Notes under the pieces: model-generated | Databases searched by the model: none | What the model was told of the DNA's origin: nothing | The model's input: the letters and a program-made list of their open reading frames with translations, nothing else | Shown: positions 1 through 5,988 of the stretch, piece after piece | How the letters are laid out: each line of letters begins with the position of its first letter | How positions within the stretch are numbered: position 1 is the stretch's first letter | Program-made: the position numbers and the translations under genes | Source of the DNA: an uncultured Prevotella sp. | GTDB lineage: Bacteria; Bacteroidota; Bacteroidia; Bacteroidales; Bacteroidaceae | Direction of reading: 5' to 3' | Assembly (NCBI GenBank): GCA_900545525.1 | Contig: UQZX01000045.1 | Coordinates: 1-15,662 of the forward strand | Length of the DNA stretch: 15,662 nucleotides

Positions 1-61
1 AAAGGAGGGGCAGGGGTGGTTTGTGATATAACAAGAAAGATAAATTCATCGAACTCACGTT
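1..61 (+). repeat. Dispersed repeat, copy A (inverted copy at 15526-15586)
   Basis: The first 24 bases are identical to the reverse complement of 15563-15586, and the match continues without gaps to base 61 with 53 of 61 identities. The window starts inside the unit: copy B carries a hairpin of CCCCTCCTTT and its complement at its outer end, of which only one arm is visible here. The copy lies upstream of ldhA, pointing the same way relative to its gene as copy B does to the P-type ATPase. No reading frame is associated with it. An intergenic dispersed element (REP- or MITE-like) is the simplest reading. Confidence 0.8.
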
Positions 62-155
62 TATGACAATTCGTTTTAAACTCGAGGAGTACCGTACTCT
101 GTCTGTTATTCTCTTTTATTTTTGTGATAAATTTATTTCATACGGACTTTTTTCT

Positions 156-163
156 TATATTTG
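156..163 (+). promoter_or_regulatory. Bacteroidetes -7 promoter element for ldhA
   Basis: TATATTTG matches the Bacteroidetes primary-sigma consensus TAnnTTTG exactly. Transcription would start near 168-170, about 20 bases before the ATG at 189. This supports the ATG at 189 over the in-frame ATG at 63, which would lie upstream of the promoter. No clear -33 TTTG box is seen at the usual distance. Confidence 0.6.
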
Positions 164-188
164 CCATTATCTAAAAACATGTTGGGAT

Positions 189-1187
189 ATGAAGGGTAAA
201 ATTGTATTTTTTGATTCGAAGGACTATGACAGGGAGTCTTTTGAAGCAGTAAACAAAAGTTTCGGATTTGAAACGGTTTACTATAAGGACCGGCTCAGCC
301 TGTCTACCGTGTCGTTGGCAAATGGTGCTGATGCCGTATGCGTGTTCGTCAATGACGAGTGCGATGCTAATGTGATAGACGCGTTGGCGGCAAAGGGCGT
401 CAAGTTGATAGCCCTCCGGTGTGCCGGTTTCAATAATGTCGATTTGAATGCCGCTGCCGGCAGGATAAGCGTTGTGCGTGTACCCGCCTATTCCCCACAT
501 GCCGTTGCCGAGTTTGCCGTAACATTGATGCTTGCGCTTAACCGCAAGGTGTACCGTTCGGTCCAGCGGACAAGGGACGCGAACTTCAAGCTTGACGGTC
601 TGCTGGGCTTCGACATGTATGGCAAGACGGCAGGAATTATCGGTATGGGGCGCATCGCAAAGGAACTGATACGTATCCTGCGTGGCTTCGGAATGGAGGT
701 GCTGGCTTATGATTTGCATCCTGACATGGAGTTCGCGGAGCAGAACGGAGTGAAAATAGTTACATTGGAAGAGCTTTATGCAGGCAGCGACATCATTTCC
801 CTGCATTGCCCGTTGACGGAAGATACGAAGTTCCTGATAAATGCCGACAGCATAATGAATATGAAATATGGCGTCATAATAATAAATACGGGCCGCGGAA
901 AACTTATTCATACGGAAGATTTGATTGACGGTTTGCGGAGCCATCAGATAGGCGGTGCCGCCCTCGATGTGTACGAAGAAGAGCAGGATTACTTTTATGA
1001 GGACCGCAGCGACAGGATGATTGACGACGACAAGCTGGCTCTGCTGCTTATGATGCCCAATGTGATAATTACCTCCCATCAGGCGTTTTTCACGCGTGAG
1101 GCTCTGCACAACATAGCCGTTACGACGCTGGAAAACGTAAGAAGCTATATGACGGGTGAGCCTTTGGCAAACGAGGTAAAGCCTTGA
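189..1187 (+). CDS. ldhA: D-lactate dehydrogenase (2-hydroxyacid dehydrogenase family)
   Basis: This 332-residue cytoplasmic enzyme should reduce pyruvate to D-lactate with NADH during fermentation. The length is that of LdhA-type enzymes. The substrate-side motif LRCAGFNNVD (77-86) is typical of them. The dinucleotide-binding loop is GMGRIA (152-157), with Ala in place of the third glycine. The catalytic triad is visible: Arg236 in NTGRG, Glu263 in DVYEEE and His297 in TSHQAFFT. The frame is open back to 63, but the extra 42 residues (hydrophobic, Cys and Tyr rich) do not belong to the family and would cross the promoter at 156-163, so the start is set at MKGKIVFF. The gene is monocistronic: 155 bp separate it from the next gene, which has an unrelated role. 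Another 2-hydroxyacid dehydrogenase specificity is possible but less likely. Confidence 0.9.
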   Translation: MKGKIVFFDSKDYDRESFEAVNKSFGFETVYYKDRLSLSTVSLANGADAVCVFVNDECDANVIDALAAKGVKLIALRCAGFNNVDLNAAAGRISVVRVPAYSPHAVAEFAVTLMLALNRKVYRSVQRTRDANFKLDGLLGFDMYGKTAGIIGMGRIAKELIRILRGFGMEVLAYDLHPDMEFAEQNGVKIVTLEELYAGSDIISLHCPLTEDTKFLINADSIMNMKYGVIIINTGRGKLIHTEDLIDGLRSHQIGGAALDVYEEEQDYFYEDRSDRMIDDDKLALLLMMPNVIITSHQAFFTREALHNIAVTTLENVRSYMTGEPLANEVKP

Positions 1188-1290
1188 CGACGGTCTGTGC
1201 ATGCCTTTTTTGGGGTGTGTTACAGACTTTTATTATTAGATGGATAATCTTGATTATTGCGGGAATGTGTGAGGCAGGATTTACCTGCTG

Positions 1291-1298
1291 TCTATTTG
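1291..1298 (+). promoter_or_regulatory. Possible weak -7 element for the hybrid kinase gene
   Basis: TCTATTTG differs from TAnnTTTG at one position and lies 45 bases before the ATG at 1343. It is the best promoter candidate in the 155-bp gap after ldhA. The gap otherwise holds only a 5-bp hairpin (GCAGG/CCTGC, near 1274-1288) without a T tract, so no clear ldhA terminator is seen. Confidence 0.3.
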
Positions 1299-1342
1299 TA
1301 GTCACAGACATACCGTAAATAACATTATAAGCTCACAAACTT

Positions 1343-3820
1343 ATGGACTCAGAAAAACAAAAATTCAATGTCTCCGTCAAGGTTGCAATGGGCTATGCCC
1401 TTGTTCTCTGCATATTCTGTGCCGCGTCCTTCTTTATATACCGCTATGTGCGCTCTGCAATCCGCCTTTCAGATGTAGAGCGTTACGTGTCCTTGCGTTC
1501 CGAGGTGACAAACCATTTCATGTTCGGCGTGCTCGAGGTTGAGCACATGGAGAAAATGCTTCTTATGGGCAACGAGGGCGCCATGCCATGTTACGAGCGT
1601 GCCATGGCTGCCGTAAAGAACACTGCCGACAGCCTGAAACTGCTTGTAAGCGACCCGATACAGAAGGCGCGTACCGACTCGCTTAAAACACTTCTCGACG
1701 AGAAATACGCCAACACCATGCAGCTGATGCGGCTCATCGGCTCGGGGAAGAACAAGGACCTTTACGAGGAGAAGCTCGACATGCTGCTCAAGGGGAAGGA
1801 CTCTGTCGTGGTGCGCCACAACGCCGGCAACGTCAGCAAGGAGAGCAAGACGACATACGTGGTGGAGAAGACCAGCCGCAAGTTCATCAAACGCCTTGCC
1901 GATGCTTTCCGGCGGCCTAAGTCGGACACCACCGCCGTGCTCACTCAGACCGATGTCACGGCGGGCGACAGTGTCAGTCGCACGCTGAACGTGGGCGACA
2001 CCGTGGCAAACATGCTTTCAGACATACAGCGCAAGGACAAGGCGCGCCGCACCGTACGCCGCAACCGCTACAACGAGCGGGGAATGGTATTGCGGCAGAC
2101 CGGTGTTGAACTTACCGGGCGCATGCGCGTGCTCATTGACAATATCAACGCTGCCGAACAGAAGTGGCTTATCGAAAATTCTGCCACAGACACGATGCGC
2201 CGCCGCGGAATCATCACAAGTATATGCCTGCTTGCCGCCGTTGCTGCCGTACTTGCCGTGGCATTCATTTTCTTTATCCTGCGCGACATCCGCCGTGCCA
2301 GCCGTTACCGCGGTCAGCTTGAGGCGGCGCGCCTGCGTGCCGAGAACCTTCTTGAGCAGCGCGAGCGGCTGTTGCTCACCATTACGCACGACATAAAGTC
2401 GCCCGTGGCATCGATTTCGGGCTTTGTGGAGATGCTCAAGGCATACGTCCACGGAGGCAAGGCAGCCGGGTATATAGCCAATATACGCAGCTCGGCGGCA
2501 CACCTTCTGCAACTCGTCGGCGCGCTGCACGACTATCATGCCCTTGAGAACGGCAGGATGAGCGTCACGCCTGTGACCTTCTCACCTTTCCGCCTGCTCG
2601 CCGACTGTACCGACAGCTTCCGCCCGCGTGCCGCCGCCAAGAGCCTTTCGCTGCATTACAGCTACCGCTCCGAGCCGTCAGCCATGTTCAGTGCCGATGC
2701 CTTCAGGATACGCCAGATAGCCGAGAACATTATAGGCAACGCCGTGAAATACACCTCGGAAGGCAGCGTGGAGATAACGGCGGAGGTTGCTGACGGGATG
2801 CTGAAGTTGTCCGTCGCCGATACGGGCATGGGCATGACCGAAGAGGAGAGCCGCCGTGTGTTCAACGCCTTCACCCGTCTGCCCGGCGCGCAGGGCATAG
2901 AGGGAGTGGGGCTGGGACTGTCTGTCACGCGCGAGCTTGTGTCACTTCTCAGCGGTTCGATAACGCTTACTTCCGCCCGCGGGCGCGGCACCACGTTCTT
3001 TGTCTCCGTTCCGCTCGCTCCGCCGAGTGACGCACCAGCCGCCGGCGTGCAGGAGGAAGACGGGGATAACGCCGCAAATGCCGTGGAAAAGCTCAACATA
3101 CTTGTCATTGACGACGATGCCATGCAGCTGCGGCTTACGGGCGATATGCTGTCATCGCTCGGCGGCGACAGCTGGCACGTGACCCTCTGCAGCCGCATAG
3201 AGGACATGTTCGCACATTTGGAGACAGGCTCCTACGACATCGTATTCACCGACATAGAGATGCCGGCCATGAACGGCTTTGAGATAGTGCGCAAGATAGG
3301 CACCCCGTCCATGCCCGTCGTTGCAGTCACGGCACACGACGCCATCTCCGTGCCGGCACTCGAGGAGGCAGGCTTTGCCTCATGTCTTTTCAAGCCTTTC
3401 ACCGCCGTCCATCTTTCAAGCGTCATAAAGTCTGTCACAGGCATTGCAACGTCGGGCAACGCCCCCTCTGCTCCCTCCTCTTCCGCCTCACCGTTTTCAG
3501 CCCTTACGGCATTTGCCGACGGCGACCCGGAGGCGGAGCGCGACATATTGCAGAACTTTGCCCGGGAGACCCGCTCGCACATCTCCATGTTCCGACATGC
3601 CGTCGACACGGGCGGTTTCGTCTCCATTCCGGAGCTGGCACACAAGCTCATTCCCGTCTTTACGATGATAAGCTCGCCCGCCGCGCCGCTTCTCCGCCGT
3701 CTTGCCGACACCCGTCACCATTCTGTGCCGCCTGCCGACATGGACGGCATGTGCCGCGAGGTGATTGCCGAATTTGAGAATACCGCCGCCGCGCTCGATG
3801 CCGCGCTCGGAGCCTCATGA
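1343..3820 (+). CDS. Hybrid sensor histidine kinase with receiver and HPt domains
   Basis: An 825-residue inner-membrane sensor. Transmembrane segments at about 14-34 and 290-313 enclose a roughly 255-residue periplasmic region, mostly helical in look and charged (KRLADAFRRPKSDTT near 183-197), with no domain I can name. A short coiled-coil linker (318-345) leads to the kinase core: H-box THDIKSPVAS with His349, N-box ENIIGNAVKY (461-470), G1 DTGMGM (493-498) and G2 GVGLGLS (521-527). A receiver domain (585-698) has acidic Asp590-592, phosphoacceptor Asp637 (FTDIEMP), Thr663 and Lys684. After a Ser/Pro/Ala linker, residues 725-825 look like an HPt domain with candidate His767 in LAHKLIPVF. 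The expected relay is His349 to Asp637 to His767 to Asp55 of the next gene's product. The signal is unknown. Confidence 0.92.
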   Translation: MDSEKQKFNVSVKVAMGYALVLCIFCAASFFIYRYVRSAIRLSDVERYVSLRSEVTNHFMFGVLEVEHMEKMLLMGNEGAMPCYERAMAAVKNTADSLKLLVSDPIQKARTDSLKTLLDEKYANTMQLMRLIGSGKNKDLYEEKLDMLLKGKDSVVVRHNAGNVSKESKTTYVVEKTSRKFIKRLADAFRRPKSDTTAVLTQTDVTAGDSVSRTLNVGDTVANMLSDIQRKDKARRTVRRNRYNERGMVLRQTGVELTGRMRVLIDNINAAEQKWLIENSATDTMRRRGIITSICLLAAVAAVLAVAFIFFILRDIRRASRYRGQLEAARLRAENLLEQRERLLLTITHDIKSPVASISGFVEMLKAYVHGGKAAGYIANIRSSAAHLLQLVGALHDYHALENGRMSVTPVTFSPFRLLADCTDSFRPRAAAKSLSLHYSYRSEPSAMFSADAFRIRQIAENIIGNAVKYTSEGSVEITAEVADGMLKLSVADTGMGMTEEESRRVFNAFTRLPGAQGIEGVGLGLSVTRELVSLLSGSITLTSARGRGTTFFVSVPLAPPSDAPAAGVQEEDGDNAANAVEKLNILVIDDDAMQLRLTGDMLSSLGGDSWHVTLCSRIEDMFAHLETGSYDIVFTDIEMPAMNGFEIVRKIGTPSMPVVAVTAHDAISVPALEEAGFASCLFKPFTAVHLSSVIKSVTGIATSGNAPSAPSSSASPFSALTAFADGDPEAERDILQNFARETRSHISMFRHAVDTGGFVSIPELAHKLIPVFTMISSPAAPLLRRLADTRHHSVPPADMDGMCREVIAEFENTAAALDAALGAS

Positions 3821-3840
3821 CACCGTGCTTTGCAGGAGGT

Positions 3841-3918
3841 GGCATATCAGGTGCCGGAAGACGGCATATTGCAGCCTGAAAGGCGGTCTTTTGCAACGCA
3901 ATATGCCGCCTTTTGCAA
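3841..3918 (+). repeat. Palindromic repeat with 22-bp phasing between kinase and regulator genes
   Basis: An 11-bp perfect inverted repeat, CGGCATATTGC (3862-3872) and GCAATATGCCG (3898-3908), encloses a 25-nt loop. Two direct repeats share one spacing: GGCATAT at 3841 and 3863, and CTTTTGCAA at 3888 and 3910, each 22 bp apart. Part of the second arm is followed by CCTTTT, so the RNA hairpin might end kinase transcripts weakly. It could equally be a dispersed intergenic repeat or a protein-binding site. It is not coding. Confidence 0.6.
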
Positions 3919-4015
3919 TGTCGCGCGCAACGTGCTGTCACACAAAGCTTTGTAAAAGCAGCGTTAAGTAACGTAAAAAAAGATGAAATAAACGCCGGGT
4001 GGCTTATAAAAGGGC

Positions 4016-4023
4016 TATCTTTG
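4016..4023 (+). promoter_or_regulatory. Bacteroidetes -7 promoter element for the response regulator
   Basis: TATCTTTG matches TAnnTTTG exactly and ends 25 bases before the ATG at 4049. The predicted 5' leader is about 20 bases, the same arrangement as at ldhA. The regulator can therefore be transcribed separately from the kinase by the primary sigma factor. Confidence 0.65.
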
Positions 4024-4048
4024 CAGAGATATAAAGACGCTTGAAGAC

Positions 4049-5386
4049 ATGAAAGATGCACGCATACTGATAGTTGAAGACGACCTCACATTTGCCACCA
4101 TGATACAGACATTTCTCAGAAAAAAGGGATTTGCCGTTGAAAGTGCCGGCACCGTGGCGCATGCCATGAAGATTGTTCATGGCGGTACGGACATCGACCT
4201 TGTCCTCTCAGACCTGCGTCTGCCCGGCGGCGACGGGCTTGAGCTGCTCCGCCGCTTGCGCGACGGGGGTCATGGAATGCCTTTCATCGTCATGACAAAC
4301 TATGCCGAGGTGCAGAATGTCGTCCTGGCGATGAAGTCGGGCGCGAGCGACTACATCTCCAAACCCGTACATCCCGATATCCTTCTGCAGAAAATCAACG
4401 ATGCCCTCGCGTCCGGTTCCCCCGCCGTTCCCGTGCGCAATGTGCCGGAAAAGACACCTTCACACGACTTGCAGTATATGGAAGGCACGAGCGAAGCTGC
4501 CCTCCGCCTCTACGACCATGTCTCTCTCGTTGCCCCGACGATGATGTCAGTGCTCATCCTCGGCGACAGCGGCACGGGCAAGGAGCATGTGGCGCGCCTT
4601 ATACACGAGCGCAGCAGGCGCGCCGGACAGTCCTTCGTGGCAATAGACTGCGGGGCGGTGTCGAGGGAGGTCTCGGCATCCGAGTTCTTCGGATACGTGA
4701 AGGGAGCCTTCACCGGAGCAGTGGACGACAAGAAAGGGGCTTTTGTAGAGGCTGACGGCGGGACGCTGTTCCTTGACGAGGTGGGCAACCTGAGCTACGA
4801 CGTACAGGTGCAGCTGCTGCGCGCCATACAGGAGAAGAGGGTGCGCCCCGTCGGCACCACGTGCGAGACAGGCGTGGACATACGCCTGGTGTGTGCCACC
4901 AACGAAAATCTTGCCGAAGCCGTGGCACGCGGCGATTTCCGTGAGGACCTGTACCACCGCATCAACGAGTTTACCATATACATGCCCTGTCTGAAAGACC
5001 GCGGGCAGGACCTGTTCCTCTTTGCCGACTATTTCCTTAAGCAGGCTAACGCCGAACTGGAGCGCAACCTGCTGGGCTTTGACGCCAAGGCTGCCGATAT
5101 GCTGGCACGCCACACGTGGCCCGGAAACCTGCGCGAGCTGAAAAACGTGGTGCGCCGTGCCGCGCTTCTTGCCGGCGGCAGCTATATCTGCGCCGAAGAC
5201 CTGCGCCAGTCGATACGCCCCGTTGCCGCTTCCGTGGCTCCCCTGCGCAGCGGGCCGGAGGAGATAGACCGTATAAAGGAGGCGCTGCGCGCTGCCGGGG
5301 GCAACAAGGCAAAGACGGCGCGGATGCTCGGGATAGACCGCAAGACGCTCTACAACAAGCTTGCCCGTTTCGGCATGGACGTATAG
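4049..5386 (+). CDS. NtrC-family sigma-54-dependent response regulator
   Basis: A 445-residue cytoplasmic transcription activator. The receiver (1-120) has Asp11/Asp12, phosphoacceptor Asp55 (LSDLRLP), Thr83 and Lys105. The AAA+ domain (about 140-380) carries Walker A GDSGTGKE (172-179), the sigma-54-contacting loop GAFTGA (219-224), Walker B GTLFLDEVGN (238-247), arginine fingers in the DFREDLYHR stretch (Arg298, Arg304) and WPGNLREL (357-364). A Fis-type helix-turn-helix ends the protein (about 419-441, NKAKTARMLGIDRKTLYNK). An intact GAFTGA means it should work with RpoN-containing polymerase at -24/-12 promoters. The hybrid kinase just upstream is the obvious partner. Its probable target, an enhancer array plus a sigma-54 promoter, lies directly downstream. 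A small hairpin at 5401-5414 follows the stop without a T tract. Confidence 0.94.
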   Translation: MKDARILIVEDDLTFATMIQTFLRKKGFAVESAGTVAHAMKIVHGGTDIDLVLSDLRLPGGDGLELLRRLRDGGHGMPFIVMTNYAEVQNVVLAMKSGASDYISKPVHPDILLQKINDALASGSPAVPVRNVPEKTPSHDLQYMEGTSEAALRLYDHVSLVAPTMMSVLILGDSGTGKEHVARLIHERSRRAGQSFVAIDCGAVSREVSASEFFGYVKGAFTGAVDDKKGAFVEADGGTLFLDEVGNLSYDVQVQLLRAIQEKRVRPVGTTCETGVDIRLVCATNENLAEAVARGDFREDLYHRINEFTIYMPCLKDRGQDLFLFADYFLKQANAELERNLLGFDAKAADMLARHTWPGNLRELKNVVRRAALLAGGSYICAEDLRQSIRPVAASVAPLRSGPEEIDRIKEALRAAGGNKAKTARMLGIDRKTLYNKLARFGMDV

Positions 5387-5425
5387 CCCGCGTGCATGTG
5401 ACGGCAGGTGCCGTTTCTACATCTT

Positions 5426-5477
5426 TTCCACAACAATGTGTGGAATTGTTCCACACACGTTCCACACATTCCACATA
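5426..5477 (+). promoter_or_regulatory. Candidate enhancer (UAS) array of TTCCACA boxes for the sigma-54 activator
   Basis: Five copies of TTCCACA(CA) sit in 52 bp: forward at 5426-5432, reverse at 5437-5445, forward at 5449-5457, 5460-5468 and 5469-5477. The second and third form a perfect palindrome, TGTGTGGAA-TTG-TTCCACACA (5437-5457). Forward starts at 5426, 5449 and 5460 are 23 and 11 bp apart, so close to whole helical turns. The array lies about 90-140 bp upstream of the start predicted from the sigma-54 promoter at 5543-5557, the usual place for NtrC-type activator sites. Binding by the adjacent regulator is inferred. Confidence 0.7.
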
Positions 5478-5542
5478 CACATTAAAAACATACTTTTTTA
5501 TATATTCCTTGCAGTCAGGCATTTATGTAAAATGCTGCGTTT

Positions 5543-5557
5543 TGGCACGCCTGTTGC
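5543..5557 (+). promoter_or_regulatory. Sigma-54 (RpoN) -24/-12 promoter for the small exported peptide
   Basis: TGGCACG (5543-5549), four bases, then TTGC (5554-5557) matches the sigma-54 consensus exactly, with GG at 5544-5545 and GC at 5556-5557 separated by the required 10 bases. Transcription should begin near 5568-5570, giving a roughly 40-base leader for the gene at 5609. The nearest upstream gene encodes a GAFTGA-type activator. No TAnnTTTG element was seen in this gap. Confidence 0.8.
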
Positions 5558-5608
5558 CCTTATTTTGTCAGAACAATATTAATACTAACAATTTAAAAAG
5601 AAAGAATT

Positions 5609-5821
5609 ATGAAAAAGTTTTCAGTATTTGCAGTAGCAGTTTTGACATTGGTATCAGTAAGTGGTGTATTCGCAAACGGTTCTGACCGTGGCATGGTAAA
5701 CAGCATAAGCGACTCTCTGGCAGTGGACACCGTAGTGGCACAGCCCGTTGAGGAGCCTTCACAGGAACCCGCCGCACCTGCCGCACAGCAGGAGACGGTG
5801 GCAACCGACTCGGTTAAGTAA
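5609..5821 (+). CDS. Small exported peptide, unknown function, under sigma-54 control
   Basis: A 70-residue product that I do not recognise. It has a clear Sec signal peptide: MKK, a hydrophobic core FSVFAVAVLTLVSVSGV, and a cleavage site after VFA (residue 22). There is no lipobox cysteine. The predicted mature form is 48 residues, net acidic (8 Asp/Glu against one Arg and one Lys), without Cys or aromatic residues, and Pro/Ala/Glu/Gln rich at 44-62, so probably disordered. It would be released to the periplasm or outside. An A-rich leader (AAAAAGAAAGAATT) precedes the ATG, as in well-translated Bacteroidetes genes. It lies between a sigma-54 promoter and a strong terminator, so it is its own transcription unit and probably the output of the two-component system upstream. 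Being a real gene is supported by this framing; the role is unknown. Confidence 0.8.
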   Translation: MKKFSVFAVAVLTLVSVSGVFANGSDRGMVNSISDSLAVDTVVAQPVEEPSQEPAAPAAQQETVATDSVK

Positions 5822-5849
5822 TCCCAAATATAATTGCTCATAAACACCC

Positions 5850-5894
5850 GGAACATCCTGACGTATGCCTTTTCGTCAGGGTGTTCCTTTTTTT
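5850..5894 (+). terminator. Rho-independent terminator after the small peptide gene
   Basis: GGAACATCCTGACG (5850-5863) pairs with CGTCAGGGTGTTCC (5874-5887) over 14 positions with a single G-U wobble, enclosing a 10-nt loop. Seven T follow (5888-5894). This closes the peptide unit and separates it from the MutS-family gene. Confidence 0.92.
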
Positions 5895-5974
5895 ATCCTC
5901 CTTTCATGTCACCTGTTCCGCTGTTTTTCACAATCATTATGCCACGACTTGCCGTCCCGTCGGTTTTAATTTGC

Positions 5975-5982
5975 TATCTTTG
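5975..5982 (+). promoter_or_regulatory. Bacteroidetes -7 promoter element directly abutting the MutS-like gene
   Basis: TATCTTTG matches TAnnTTTG exactly. Only six bases separate it from the ATG at 5989, so transcription starting at the usual distance would begin at or next to the start codon, giving a leaderless or almost leaderless mRNA. A second ATG at 5984 is out of frame and is quickly closed by TGA. Confidence 0.55.
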
Positions 5983-5988
5983 CATGGT

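Noticed and set aside
4..10. AAAGGAGG as a Shine-Dalgarno site for a gene at the left edge
   Set aside because: It is part of the dispersed repeat, nearly 180 bases from the ldhA start, and genes here do not use Shine-Dalgarno sequences.
63..188. Upstream in-frame extension of the lactate dehydrogenase from ATG 63
   Set aside because: The 42 extra residues do not fit the family, and an exact TAnnTTTG promoter element lies inside the extension just before the conserved start at 189.
171..1202. 343-residue minus-strand open frame opposite ldhA
   Set aside because: It is the antisense of a well-conserved enzyme and has no family features.
5437..5457. Palindrome after the regulator gene as its terminator
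   Set aside because: No T tract follows, and it is one part of a larger array of the same heptamer upstream of a sigma-54 promoter, which fits an activator site better.
5881..5988. Upstream in-frame extension of the MutS-like protein from 5881
   Set aside because: It begins inside the 3' arm of the preceding terminator and upstream of the promoter element at 5975-5982.
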